DNA of 57,664 bases from a virus. Every line of letters starts with the position of its first letter. The first letter of the stretch is position 1. Shown here piece after piece: positions 24,092 through 32,800 of the stretch. A program made the position numbers and the translations under genes. The notes under the pieces are model-generated. The model was not told where the DNA came from. It searched no databases and worked only from the letters and a program-made list of their open reading frames with translations. The stretch spans positions 1 to 57,664 of IMG/VR virus record IMGVR_UViG_3300042876_000039; one strand, 5' to 3'.

Positions 24092-24840
24092 TTTCGTTCG
24101 ATATCTTCCTCAACACACAATTCACCATACTGAATCTCTACTATTCTACATGGTTCGTTGTATGGATTACTTAGCTGATGCCAATCACCTACAGGAATTT
24201 TATATGAGTTATGTGCTGTCAATGTTTGAGTTGGTAGTTGATATCCGTTTTCCATCATAGATAGAACATCACACTTGCCTTCACTAACTAACCAATATTC
24301 ATTGCGTTTAAAATGCTTTTGCATACTTAGTGTCTTTCCAGGTTCTACTGTTAGTTCTTTGACCTTGCATCCAGGTACATCATGTAGAATACGATAGTAG
24401 CCCCATTGACGTTCAGTTTTAGGGTTCTTCCATTCACGTAGAATCCAAGAACTACTATTCATCTTGTTCTCGCCACCGACACCAAATACAAACTGTACAT
24501 CATCAAAGACCATTTCAGGAATGTTCTCTGCTGTTCTATCTCCACCGTTAGCAAAGATAATCTCTGCATCTGGGAATATAGTTTTTACTTTTTGAATGGC
24601 ATCTTTGCTTGAATTGTCATCATCTTTGAATTCAATGGTACTGTCTACCACTGCTAAATGGCCAACAATAGCTCTGCGTTCTTCAAGAGGCATGAAAGGC
24701 TGACCTTTCTTACGGGTCAGCCATGCGTCACTGTTCAACCCAACGATTAGTTTATCGCCGAGTTGTTTAGCAGCCTTGAAGTATTCAATGTGACCACTGT
24801 GTAGAGGGTCGAAACCTCCAGTGACTAGTACAATCTTCAT
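24088..24840 (-). CDS. Fusion: HxGH nucleotidyltransferase and cupin
   Basis: 250 residues from ATG 24840, chosen because it overlaps the upstream stop as ATGA; a start 12 codons earlier would lie inside the upstream gene. Residues 1-130: VLVTGGFDPLHSGHIEYFKAAKQLG, the RfaE/HldE C-terminal adenylyltransferase type. Residues about 145-250: a cupin (GKTLSMQKHFKRNEYWLVSEG, PVGDWHQLSNP), as in mannose-6-phosphate isomerase type II or sugar epimerases. It probably activates and handles a sugar phosphate for surface or phage glycan building. Confidence 0.8.
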   Translation of the reverse strand: MKIVLVTGGFDPLHSGHIEYFKAAKQLGDKLIVGLNSDAWLTRKKGQPFMPLEERRAIVGHLAVVDSTIEFKDDDNSSKDAIQKVKTIFPDAEIIFANGGDRTAENIPEMVFDDVQFVFGVGGENKMNSSSWILREWKNPKTERQWGYYRILHDVPGCKVKELTVEPGKTLSMQKHFKRNEYWLVSEGKCDVLSMMENGYQLPTQTLTAHNSYKIPVGDWHQLSNPYNEPCRIVEIQYGELCVEEDIERK

Positions 24841-25043
24841 CGAACGATTGCTTCCGCCCAGCCATCTTTTGCCCACTTACCGGCGAGTTGTTTCTGATGT
24901 TGACGATACACAAAATTGCGCATGTCATACAATGTAGACTCATCGAACTTATATCCGAAGTCTACACAGAATTCACGATACTTGTCCAAGTCATCGAAAA
25001 TTTGACGGACACGTGGGTTAGGTTGGAAGTTATGTTTTGCCAT
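24837..25043 (-). CDS. Small conserved phage protein, unknown function
   Basis: 68 residues, MAKHNFQPNPRVRQIFDDLD then KYREFCVDFGYKF and a basic C-terminus. I recognise this as a short protein recurring in many T4-like and other phages of aquatic bacteria. No known function. Confidence 0.7.
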   Translation of the reverse strand: MAKHNFQPNPRVRQIFDDLDKYREFCVDFGYKFDESTLYDMRNFVYRQHQKQLAGKWAKDGWAEAIVR

Positions 25044-25055
25044 TTTAATATTTCC

Positions 25056-25511
25056 TTAAATAGCGAGTTGTTGTAAAGGTTGAGTTGTGTTGTAGTGAAT
25101 CGTAGCACCATTCTCGTTGTCTTCTGAGACAGTGATAATGATGTTACGATCTGGATATCGAGTTGCAATGACTTCATAGAGGTCATCACTAATCATTTCA
25201 CAACTCTTGTAATCCAATGCAAGAATGCCTTGAGAATATTGATTCTCTAACCATCGCTTGAATTGAATAAACTCGATATCACGGTCGTTGTGAAACACTT
25301 CAATCGTCACTTCAAAGTGAAAGATGTGACGATGTGGAGTTGCTAGAAAGCTAACATCATATTCATCACCTGTTGCGAGTGCTGGATCTGTTGCTGCCGC
25401 TGGGTATTTATGAATACCTTCTTTTTGAAAACGCACAAAAATTGTACGAATTGCTTTATCTTTGATGCGCTGACGCTTTTCGGTCATTGCTTGTTCTCGT
25501 TGTTCAATCAT
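25056..25511 (-). CDS. Conserved T4-like phage protein, unknown function
   Basis: 151 residues with an Arg/Lys-rich N-terminus and a folded region HIFHFEVTIEVFHNDRDIEF followed by QGILALDYKSCEMISDDLYE. Starts at the ATGA overlap with the upstream gene; an in-frame ATG 8 codons in is an alternative. I recall similar proteins in T4-like phages of aquatic bacteria without a known role. Confidence 0.65.
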   Translation of the reverse strand: MIEQREQAMTEKRQRIKDKAIRTIFVRFQKEGIHKYPAAATDPALATGDEYDVSFLATPHRHIFHFEVTIEVFHNDRDIEFIQFKRWLENQYSQGILALDYKSCEMISDDLYEVIATRYPDRNIIITVSEDNENGATIHYNTTQPLQQLAI

Positions 25512-25720
25512 CGGTCGTCATCCAAATCTACTGTTTCATGGTCATGATCCCATTGTGCTCGAATCATGTGTTTAAGTTCAGTATTGTATTTTACACTAGC
25601 TTCACGTAGTTTAGCAAGAGCCTTCGGGTCTGCATTACCCGATTTTTCTAATTTAAAGATTTGATCCTCTACTAATCTATATGATTCTTGTAGTATATTA
25701 ATTCTATTTTTATAGGGCAT
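25508..25720 (-). CDS. Small helical phage protein, unknown function
   Basis: 70 residues, mainly helical and charged (NILQESYRLVEDQIFKLEKS, KLREASVKYNTELKHMIRAQ), probably a coiled coil. It lies between the DpdA-like gene and the 151-residue protein, separated from the first by one base. No function known. Confidence 0.6.
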   Translation of the reverse strand: MPYKNRINILQESYRLVEDQIFKLEKSGNADPKALAKLREASVKYNTELKHMIRAQWDHDHETVDLDDDR

Positions 25721-25721
25721 T

Positions 25722-27278
25722 TCAATCTCCTAGTACTTCGTTCATTGCATCATCACTGTCTTCGATAATTTCATCAACTTCGGGTTCAGATTCAGCAACA
25801 TCAAATAGCTTGTCAAACATGGTCAATGAATTCATTGTCTTCTTACCACTAAAACCTTGACTACCTGATGAGAACTGCATCCAAAGTCTAGAGTTAGCAT
25901 CAATCAAGTCGATAGCTTCCTGTTTAGTTTTCTTACTGAATACTTCATCGATAATGTCTTTAAACAGTATACGCTCAAAGGTCTCATTCATCAACATCTT
26001 CGGGATAACACCTTGGTCATATTTACGATTGGCTTCTTGAACTGCGTTCATGTGCATCCAAACATTATGACTTTGAACCAAAGTATAGCTTAAAGTATCC
26101 CAACTTGTCTTTGTTTCTTTACCATGTTGTCCGATAAAGCCTTGACCGCGGTAGCAAAGGTCCTTGACAGTCATGATATCAGTTACTGGGCTATCTGTCC
26201 AAACTTTGTGAACTTTATCCTGTAACACTGCGTCACTATACTTTCGGTTATCACTTGCGTAGGATTTCTTCTCCGCAGTCTTTTCCATTTGATATGACCA
26301 TTTACCATTATGCTCAATAGTCGTATTGTAGTAAGCCAAACCCTTAGCAGCACTAAAGAATGGGCTAGCACAATCGAATGTGATTTGCAGTTTTGGATTG
26401 TGATACTTGCGAATAGCACGTTGGATATCGCTAAACAACACAGCATACTCTAAGATACTTGTACCCAAACAGTGAATCAAGTCATGCTTACCTTCTTGCA
26501 ACAACCCATCATAGATGATATCAATCATACGGGTTAGCATCAAGTGAACGTCAATCTTGTTTTGACCCCCGAATGCCCAACCGTTAAAGTGATTATCTGG
26601 ATAGACGTTTGGATCGCAATACTTTTTCATCTCAGCGTACCAATCAGCAGATTGATCGTGGTTACGACCTTGAAGTACGTTTAAGAACTTACACTTGCCG
26701 TTACGATGTTTGATGAAATACTCATTGTTAATATGAGTAGCACTGATAGCTTCTTCGATGGTACTGATACCGTGAGCACTTGTGCCTGTCTTCGGGTCTT
26801 TGATATGAAAAGTAGTCAATGATTGTGATGGGATATCAAGACACATACCATAGTCCATGTATGTATCCATCCAAGTCAAAACTTGTTGACGCTTTTTCAT
26901 AGCACGTGGACAGTTAGGATCTTTCCAGTCAGCAGGCCATTGTGCCTTTAAAATCTGAAAACCACCTGAGTCACCCAACATGAAAGTACCTTCTTCACGT
27001 TTGCGAATGATACTTTCTTTATGGTCGTCAACTGTAGTATCCAAGTTAGCGTGACCAGCAGAGTACAGGCCCCACTTATAAGTATAGATACCTTCTTTAC
27101 TATTTAGGAAGTTTAGTTTCTCAACATCGCCATTGAAACTAGGAGGAATACGTTGAGGCTCAAAGTATACTTCACCCTCACGTTGTTTCCCCAAGCCAGC
27201 AATGTAGAATGAACTCACTGCTGGTAAGAACAATGCCCAGTCTGGTTGTTGCTTTGCTGATAAATTATCTTGTTGCAT
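25722..27278 (-). CDS. dpdA: DpdA-like 7-deazaguanine DNA transglycosylase
   Basis: 518 residues. The tRNA-guanine transglycosylase fold is recognisable from FMLGDSGGFQIL (base-binding Asp, D103), FNGWAFGGQ near 235, HCLGTSILEYAVLFSDIQRAIR near 270-290 and ITFDCASPFF, where D302 matches the TGT nucleophile. The Cys3-His zinc site of bacterial TGT is not visible, which fits phage DpdA. The family swaps guanine in DNA for a 7-deazaguanine. It lies two genes downstream of the sliding clamp in the same string, so modification is probably tied to replication timing. FolE, QueD and QueE in the window would supply the base; no QueC is seen. Confidence 0.85.
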   Translation of the reverse strand: MQQDNLSAKQQPDWALFLPAVSSFYIAGLGKQREGEVYFEPQRIPPSFNGDVEKLNFLNSKEGIYTYKWGLYSAGHANLDTTVDDHKESIIRKREEGTFMLGDSGGFQILKAQWPADWKDPNCPRAMKKRQQVLTWMDTYMDYGMCLDIPSQSLTTFHIKDPKTGTSAHGISTIEEAISATHINNEYFIKHRNGKCKFLNVLQGRNHDQSADWYAEMKKYCDPNVYPDNHFNGWAFGGQNKIDVHLMLTRMIDIIYDGLLQEGKHDLIHCLGTSILEYAVLFSDIQRAIRKYHNPKLQITFDCASPFFSAAKGLAYYNTTIEHNGKWSYQMEKTAEKKSYASDNRKYSDAVLQDKVHKVWTDSPVTDIMTVKDLCYRGQGFIGQHGKETKTSWDTLSYTLVQSHNVWMHMNAVQEANRKYDQGVIPKMLMNETFERILFKDIIDEVFSKKTKQEAIDLIDANSRLWMQFSSGSQGFSGKKTMNSLTMFDKLFDVAESEPEVDEIIEDSDDAMNEVLGD

Positions 27279-27658
27279 TAAACTTTTACTTCTTCTTGTA
27301 TTAGTGCTTTAACCATTTCAATCTTGTTGATATAGTTATCCATTGTAGTTCGCATCTCAACTACGATATCGTTGATAGTAGGATGCTTTTCGCACAAGGC
27401 TTTTAATTCTTGTTCTTCAAACATCTTATTTTCAGCCCACTTGAGTATAGCAATAGCGTTTGGTGTTAGATTGACAGTAGCACTGCCACCTCCAATAGTC
27501 ATCCAACTATTACCATCAAAGACTTTCATCTGTTGACTACCTGGATCGTAACTCATTGCGCCTGTCATGGGTAGACCAGTGGTCTTATTGATATAAGGCT
27601 GAGCACCTTTGTTACTAGTAACATTTAGGTACTCGCCACCTACTACGTAGTCGATCAT
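27278..27658 (-). CDS. Conserved T4-like phage protein, unknown function
   Basis: 126 residues. The N-terminal half is Gly/Thr-rich and beta-like (TGAMSYDPGSQQMKVFDGNS). The C-terminal half is helical (ILKWAENKMFEEQELKALCE, KHPTINDIVVEMR). This pairing is familiar from T4-like phages, where it lies near replication genes. It overlaps the clamp gene by 4 bases and dpdA by one base. Confidence 0.65.
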   Translation of the reverse strand: MIDYVVGGEYLNVTSNKGAQPYINKTTGLPMTGAMSYDPGSQQMKVFDGNSWMTIGGGSATVNLTPNAIAILKWAENKMFEEQELKALCEKHPTINDIVVEMRTTMDNYINKIEMVKALIQEEVKV

Positions 27659-28386
27659 TTTGTCTTAGCTGGGATCAAGTAGCGATATGTTGCGATACCG
27701 CTGTCAACTACAACTTCAGTTGCACCTGCATCACTGATACGAACAGTCTTATCACCGACTAAGTCCATGATACTGATAAACTGCTTGACTGGCCACATCC
27801 ATTGCTTGTTCAATGTTCCACCGACAGTAGGTTGAAACACGAAGTTACCACTGTGAGTTGATGGGTCACCGAAGTAAATCTTCAAGTCGCCATTGTCTGT
27901 TTTAGTCGTGAAGTTTTCTTCTTCACTGTTAGCAGAAGCCTGCTTCTTTAGTCGCTGAATACCTGCGATTGTAGGCTCAAACTCAACACCCCAAGCTGCA
28001 CCTTTGAATGCAACACTCTTGACTTTTTCTTCAACGATGTTCTTGCCCATCAATCGATAGTCGTTAATGAAACTCTTGTCAGCGTTTTCAAAGTGAATGT
28101 ATTCTGGAACATCAACCCCATCACGACTCACACGTGTAACATAGATGTTAGAGGTTGCATCGTATTCATCGAATCCAATGATGGTCTTCAACTTGCTCAA
28201 GTTAGGCATACCGAATGTGCCGATAAAATCACTGATCGGAGCCTTGAATGTACCTGATACGATAACAGTCTTGTCTTCTGCGATTGCATTAATCTGTGTT
28301 TCTTTGTCAGTACCGGTGATCTTAATCAGTTCGATAACGCCTAGACCAAATGTATGGTCGATCAAGTCTTTTAAATTGTCTTTCAT
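27655..28386 (-). CDS. 45: DNA polymerase sliding clamp (gp45-like)
   Basis: 243 residues (T4 gp45 is 228). The N-terminus LKDLIDHTFGLGVIELIKITGT and the C-terminal end DAGATEVVVDSGIATYRYLIPA follow the T4-like clamp pattern. It forms the ring that tethers the DNA polymerase encoded at 29076-31784 and, in T4, also activates late transcription. The clamp loader ATPase is at 56066-56992. A promoter-like site lies at 28407-28435. Confidence 0.88.
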   Translation of the reverse strand: MKDNLKDLIDHTFGLGVIELIKITGTDKETQINAIAEDKTVIVSGTFKAPISDFIGTFGMPNLSKLKTIIGFDEYDATSNIYVTRVSRDGVDVPEYIHFENADKSFINDYRLMGKNIVEEKVKSVAFKGAAWGVEFEPTIAGIQRLKKQASANSEEENFTTKTDNGDLKIYFGDPSTHSGNFVFQPTVGGTLNKQWMWPVKQFISIMDLVGDKTVRISDAGATEVVVDSGIATYRYLIPAKTK

Positions 28387-28406
28387 GTTTTTCCTTTATA
28401 TGTTGA

Positions 28407-28435
28407 ATTGTATACGGTATTGTTCGTATAAACAA
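28407..28435 (-). promoter_or_regulatory. Probable promoter for the clamp gene with inverted repeat
   Basis: Minus strand TTGTTT (28430-28435), 17 bp, TACAAT (28407-28412). ATTGTT (28419-28424) and AACAAT (28431-28436) make an inverted repeat, here on the -35 side. Confidence 0.55.
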
Positions 28436-28444
28436 TTAGTCTGG

Positions 28445-29011
28445 TCATTTCCAATATGGGCCCCATGCCCAACAATTCAGTGACCAGCGTTCACCGGATA
28501 TGATTGGTTTTACTTCGTGTAGATAGAACGAGGGTAAGATTGTTAGAGAACCAATAGTTTTACTTACAGTATTACGGATTACGTGCAAGTCACCTCCGGT
28601 GTAATCTGATTCGTCACTCAATTGAATAAGCATTGTTAATTTACGTTCAGTTCCTGCTGTACCGTAAAACTGGTCAACATGTTCTGTGACGTAATCACCT
28701 TCACTATATTTTTTTATCTCGTATTGCTCTACGTGTGTTACATCCATGCCATAATATTGAATTGCTTCTTCCCATAATGGTGATAGCAATTCATGTAACT
28801 TGCCTTCATTCCAATGCAGTGGGATTCTGCAAGTATGACATTCGATATCCCAATGCTTAGGTGCACGATTGATCGAGCGATGCCATCCTGAATGCTCACT
28901 TCTAGTGAACTCCTTAATAGATTCGCACATTTCAACACTTAACACATTTTGCCTACTGAAAAGTTTAAGCGGGAAAATGTTGTTTCTCGTAAATTCTAAT
29001 TGGGATATCAT
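28445..29011 (-). CDS. 2-oxoglutarate/Fe(II) oxygenase
   Basis: 188 residues. The metal facial triad is visible as EHVDQF (H-x-D) and LPSFYLHEVKPI (distal His), with the 2-oxoglutarate Arg in SGERWSLNCW. YTGGDLHVI is the strand before. It resembles prolyl-4-hydroxylase-type enzymes encoded by many aquatic phages. Substrate unknown; protein or nucleic-acid hydroxylation are both possible. A single gene between the clamp and polymerase, with its own promoter. Confidence 0.85.
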   Translation of the reverse strand: MISQLEFTRNNIFPLKLFSRQNVLSVEMCESIKEFTRSEHSGWHRSINRAPKHWDIECHTCRIPLHWNEGKLHELLSPLWEEAIQYYGMDVTHVEQYEIKKYSEGDYVTEHVDQFYGTAGTERKLTMLIQLSDESDYTGGDLHVIRNTVSKTIGSLTILPSFYLHEVKPIISGERWSLNCWAWGPYWK

Positions 29012-29027
29012 AATATTATTTAGGAAC

Positions 29028-29043
29028 TTATATAGTTATATAA
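29028..29043. repeat. Palindrome over the oxygenase promoter -10
   Basis: TTATATA (29028-29034), two bases, TATATAA (29037-29043). It overlaps the -10 of the promoter at 29040-29068. Confidence 0.65.
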
Positions 29044-29068
29044 TAGTGGATTTTTTTGCGTAAGTCAA
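29040..29068 (-). promoter_or_regulatory. Sigma70-type promoter for the 2OG oxygenase gene
   Basis: Minus strand TTGACT (29063-29068), 17 bp, TATTAT (29040-29045), starting just after the DNA polymerase stop (29076). Confidence 0.78.
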
Positions 29069-29075
29069 CACCGGT

Positions 29076-31784
29076 TTAACCGAATGTGAACAAATCGTCA
29101 AATGTTGACTTGACATCGATGTTACTCTTAATGTCCCAATCAAGAACACCAAGCAAGTTATCGACCTTTTCATCAACCAATGTAGATTCCATTGCTTCGT
29201 TGTCGAATGGCAATTCTTTGAACCATTGAGGTAAGCGAAGTTCATCAACTGGGTACGCAATACTAGTGAAGTCTAACGGGTTAGGCTTTAGCTTGCAAAC
29301 GATAATCTTCATACCGTCAGTGATTGACATTGAATAGTTATCGCCGTGTAGTCTGCGCAAATAGTTCCAGTTGATAGCGGCTCTAGCATGACCAACGCCA
29401 CACTTACCAGTCTTCTCAAAAGCAATCGTGTGTTTAGTCAAGTTGTTCACTGACTTAGGACTACCTTTAGTCCAGGGATCCTGAGCAACCATAACACGCT
29501 TGAACTCTTTCACCCGTTCAATGATATCATCACGCAGTTTACCACGTTGTAGAACCATTTCAAGAACGTCCATCAAGAACTCTTGCACGTATTTAGGAGT
29601 ATCAGCACGTTTCAAGTCAAGACCCATAGCTTTGATATCACCCAAAGCTCCGTCTTTGTCTTTACGCTTGCCCTCTTTATCAAAGATGTTGATAGCATAA
29701 CGCTTCTTAGTGATAAAGATACTACGATCACCAATCAATTCACGACCAGCTTTGATAATCTCACCATTCTTACGAGGTGCATGAAATGCACGTTCCATGA
29801 ATGCAGGGAAACTATCGTTTGCTTGTTCAGCAATACCATCATACAACCCGATACACAGGTCTTTGTTCCACTCTAGTTCACCACTATCAACCTGAGGCTT
29901 CAATGTTGGGAACGCAGTGAAGTAACATGAGTCAGTATCACCATAAACAATAGCGTTACCTTCGTGTGTGTACTTGCCTTCAACTACTTCGTTGATTTGG
30001 CTCATCATGTGTTTAACAATCTGACGACCACTCAGTGTAACTGATTGACCAATACGCTTGTCATAGAAACGGCAATGCTCGTTCAACAGTGCGCCGTATG
30101 CAGAGTTAAGCAAAATCTTACGAACAAGCTGACGCTTATCGTAGTATTCATACATATCAGTGCCATACGCAGCCTTCGCTTGCTTCTGTAAGTCTTTACG
30201 TTCTGAGTACCAACGAGTTAGTAGACCGGGAATTACACCCTCTTTCTCATAAGTAAAGATTGTACCATTCGCACTTAGAATCCAAGGCTTGTGACTGTCA
30301 AAGATCATCTTCCAGATTTCAGCCGCTGACATTTCTTCACTGCGACCATCTTCAAAGTCAACGGTGAGAATAGTGCCACGTTCTTGGTTCATGATTGCCG
30401 TATACTCTAAAGCACCAAACAAACCTTCCCATAGAATTGCACCAGTCACATCATCGTCACCGTCTTTGTAGTACTTCTTTTCTCGGGCTAACTTTGCGCC
30501 CTTCTCTTTCATGTACTGATCGGTGAGCGTTTGTCTGACTTGGGCAACGATTGTTTCTGGTGCCATGTTGAGGGCGCGAATAGCCGAGGGATAGAGCGAG
30601 TTAATGTCAACTGCTCCGACCCATTCGTGCAAACCTCGTTTCGGCGTAGCAACATAGGCACCTGCTGCTTGTTGGACTTCATCATCATTGATACTCTTTC
30701 GTTTTTTATCGGGAACAACCAAACCTCTTTCATGCGCTTCGTTGTAGATTGCCATTTCAATCATCGCAACAGAGCCCATAACAGTAGGCAGCAAAACTGT
30801 ATTCTCATGTGCTAGCGCATTCGCTAGTTCTAAGAATTTGAGTTTGTTGTGGATCTTAACCAACAACATCGTATCCTGTCTGTTGTATTCAATAAACTTT
30901 TTAAAGTCTTTGTTATACAACTGATCGAGAGTACCTTCGTAAACGGTCTTATTCTCTCCTACTTCCATCTCACCAATAGCATCCAACTTGTACGAGTGAC
31001 GAGACTCATAGTTGTATTTCTTGTAGAGTTGCAAATAGTCAAGGTGAATGCGACCGATCAAGTCGTAAGTCATTTCTTTCTTACCGAATCGTTCATACTC
31101 ACGTGGCTTGGGCAATTGACCCAACAGACAGAACTTACGTGTATCATCTTTCGACATAACACGTGTAACACGATTGACCATGTATGGAATATCATAGCCT
31201 TCTGAGTTCCAACCAGTCAATACATCTGCGTCTTCAATTAACTGAAAGAAAACATCGAACATGTCCTTCTCATTCGTGAACAACATTGTGTTCTCAAACT
31301 CTGCTACAATTTCAGCCGCTGTTTCAGGCGTCATATGCTTTGGTGCAATGACAAGAGTGATACACTGATCTAGCCAATCTAAGTAGCAACTGATAGCTGT
31401 TACTGGATTGAAAGGATCAGAGGTAGGACTGAAACCTTTGACAGGATCAAAGTCTACTTCAATGTCGAAGAAGCACGTGTGTAGTTTAGGAGGTTCAACC
31501 CCTAAGTAGTTATCAGCTAGACAACGAAACACAACAGGTACATCTGATTCAAACAATTTCTTGCCTGAGTGAATTCTTTTTTCTTTTTCGAATTCTGTAC
31601 GCTTGCGTGTGCTGAAACGACTTACTGGTTCGTTGAAGATACTACGTTGCTTACCTCTAGCATCTGGGTAGTATAGAACGTAGTTTGCAGGATACTCTTT
31701 GTATTCACGCTTACCCTCAGGTGAACGTTCTACTACGTAGATCCGATCTTCATCCCTGCTGTGAATAGCATCAACGTATGACAT
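29076..31784 (-). CDS. 43: Family B DNA polymerase (T4 gp43-like)
   Basis: 902 residues (T4 gp43 is 898). Proofreading motifs: FFDIEVDFDP (Exo I, D107/E109), TGWNSEGYDIPYMVNR (Exo II) and YNRQDTMLL (Exo III). Polymerase motifs: DINSLYPSAIRALNM (A), RKILLNSAYGALLN (B) and VYGDTDSCYF (C). No inteins, introns or breaks are seen. It starts at a TAATG overlap with the DsbA-like gene and is the core of the replisome with the gp45 and gp44 homologues. Confidence 0.97.
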   Translation of the reverse strand: MSYVDAIHSRDEDRIYVVERSPEGKREYKEYPANYVLYYPDARGKQRSIFNEPVSRFSTRKRTEFEKEKRIHSGKKLFESDVPVVFRCLADNYLGVEPPKLHTCFFDIEVDFDPVKGFSPTSDPFNPVTAISCYLDWLDQCITLVIAPKHMTPETAAEIVAEFENTMLFTNEKDMFDVFFQLIEDADVLTGWNSEGYDIPYMVNRVTRVMSKDDTRKFCLLGQLPKPREYERFGKKEMTYDLIGRIHLDYLQLYKKYNYESRHSYKLDAIGEMEVGENKTVYEGTLDQLYNKDFKKFIEYNRQDTMLLVKIHNKLKFLELANALAHENTVLLPTVMGSVAMIEMAIYNEAHERGLVVPDKKRKSINDDEVQQAAGAYVATPKRGLHEWVGAVDINSLYPSAIRALNMAPETIVAQVRQTLTDQYMKEKGAKLAREKKYYKDGDDDVTGAILWEGLFGALEYTAIMNQERGTILTVDFEDGRSEEMSAAEIWKMIFDSHKPWILSANGTIFTYEKEGVIPGLLTRWYSERKDLQKQAKAAYGTDMYEYYDKRQLVRKILLNSAYGALLNEHCRFYDKRIGQSVTLSGRQIVKHMMSQINEVVEGKYTHEGNAIVYGDTDSCYFTAFPTLKPQVDSGELEWNKDLCIGLYDGIAEQANDSFPAFMERAFHAPRKNGEIIKAGRELIGDRSIFITKKRYAINIFDKEGKRKDKDGALGDIKAMGLDLKRADTPKYVQEFLMDVLEMVLQRGKLRDDIIERVKEFKRVMVAQDPWTKGSPKSVNNLTKHTIAFEKTGKCGVGHARAAINWNYLRRLHGDNYSMSITDGMKIIVCKLKPNPLDFTSIAYPVDELRLPQWFKELPFDNEAMESTLVDEKVDNLLGVLDWDIKSNIDVKSTFDDLFTFG

Positions 31785-32044
31785 TAAAGAGTCTTACCTA
31801 CAGTTTCCAAGATAGTATTGAGTTCTTCATTTTCGGCGTTAGTCTGTCCTAGACTTGCCTTGTGGGCAACACGAATTGCCTTTTTGAGAACAGAAGGTTT
31901 GACTTCCAATTCTTCTGCGATAGCCTTGATCGTATCAGTCAAACCACCATTCAATGTATCAATCTCATGCATGACACCCATGCCTTCGTTGATAAGTTGT
32001 GTTAGTTTAATCTTTTGATCGCCGCTGAAAATCTTTGCTGACAT
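31784..32044 (-). CDS. dsbA: DsbA-like double-stranded-DNA-binding protein
   Basis: 86 residues, close to T4 DsbA (89). Helical, with KLTQLINEGMGVMHEIDTLN, then TIKAIAEELEVKPSVLKKAI and ILETVGKTL, a helix-turn-helix-like pattern. T4 DsbA binds DNA near late promoters. The internal LINEG is not an N-terminal tag and is unlikely to be a processing site. It is translationally coupled to the DNA polymerase, an arrangement I would expect for a replication-linked regulator. Confidence 0.65.
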   Translation of the reverse strand: MSAKIFSGDQKIKLTQLINEGMGVMHEIDTLNGGLTDTIKAIAEELEVKPSVLKKAIRVAHKASLGQTNAENEELNTILETVGKTL

Positions 32045-32073
32045 AGTTTCTCCTTAAGTATAGATAAGTAGTT

Positions 32074-32102
32074 ATTCTACTTGATCTGCGTAAGGAAGTC
32101 AA
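32074..32102 (-). promoter_or_regulatory. Sigma70-type promoter for dsbA-like gene and polymerase
   Basis: Minus strand TTGACT (32097-32102), 17 bp, TAGAAT (32074-32079). AAGTAG (32066-32071) and CTACTT (32077-32082) form an inverted repeat overlapping the -10. Confidence 0.82.
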
Positions 32103-32115
32103 CTACTTTGCGCTA

Positions 32116-32796
32116 TTATTGGAAGATTTGAGGATGAGCTTTACCGAATATTTTGATGTACTTACCTGCCATCATATCGGCTTCTGCTTCGATTGGGCTA
32201 CCTGGGTAGCTGTCGCCGGGTTGAATCATATTAAGTTCGCTTTGGCGACAGTGAACTAATTCGTGAAATACGGTGCGCATGATATCAACCATATTGCGAT
32301 TCTTTGCGTATACCCAAACTTCATTTGAGCCTTCAACGTGACGACCAGTATGATGACCTTCTTGAGCTTCTTCTGTGTCGTAACTGAATTCTACTTTTGG
32401 AGTTGTTTGTAGATTTAGTTTCTTAGTTGTCCATGCAATGAACTTACGCATGGTAGGGTCGTTGTTTAGATCAGGTTCGCTATCTTCTGATAACTCATCT
32501 TGATTGGGAACATGTCTTGGAGTTAGCTTACGTAGGCCAGATACTTCACCTCGACCAACACCAACATTTTCTTCGTTAGTAGTGAGTTCGTCTAGTTTAC
32601 CCTTAATCCAGTTGTCAGGAGTTCTACCAAACTTCTTAACAAATAAGTCATGTAATGCTTTACCATTGATGCCATTCTTCTTTGCGACATTTTGCATCAA
32701 TTTGTCGATGGTATTATAGTCGTGCTTGGCTAGACTAGGAAGTCTTTTGGCTAATTCAGTAGCAGGGGATTCGGATATAAACTCTTTGTAACGCAT
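32116..32796 (-). CDS. Tagged zinc metallopeptidase-like protein (HELVH)
   Basis: 226 residues. N-terminal tag MRYKEFISE|S. The C-terminal part carries TVFHELVHCRQ (residues 178-182 as H-E-x-x-H) and, 20 residues on, IEAEADMMAGKY, the glutamate of a gluzincin-type zinc site. Other (L)-x-E points occur (KLDE70, ELSE104). It probably cuts proteins; the target is unknown. A late-type box ends only 4 bases before the ATG. If packed in the head, it must be kept from cutting virion proteins. Confidence 0.78.
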   Translation of the reverse strand: MRYKEFISESPATELAKRLPSLAKHDYNTIDKLMQNVAKKNGINGKALHDLFVKKFGRTPDNWIKGKLDELTTNEENVGVGRGEVSGLRKLTPRHVPNQDELSEDSEPDLNNDPTMRKFIAWTTKKLNLQTTPKVEFSYDTEEAQEGHHTGRHVEGSNEVWVYAKNRNMVDIMRTVFHELVHCRQSELNMIQPGDSYPGSPIEAEADMMAGKYIKIFGKAHPQIFQ

Positions 32797-32800
32797 ATAG

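Noticed and set aside
25722-27278. A tRNA-guanine transglycosylase acting on tRNA
   Set aside because: The zinc-binding Cys3-His end of TGT is not visible, the protein is longer, and phage context with FolE/QueD/QueE fits DpdA; tRNA activity cannot be fully excluded.
29076-31784. Intein or intron in the DNA polymerase
   Set aside because: The frame is continuous and the length matches T4 gp43, with all motifs at normal spacing.
31784-32044. LINEG in the DsbA-like protein as a cargo tag
   Set aside because: It is internal, within a predicted helix at residues 17-21, and the gene has an early promoter, so it is probably chance.
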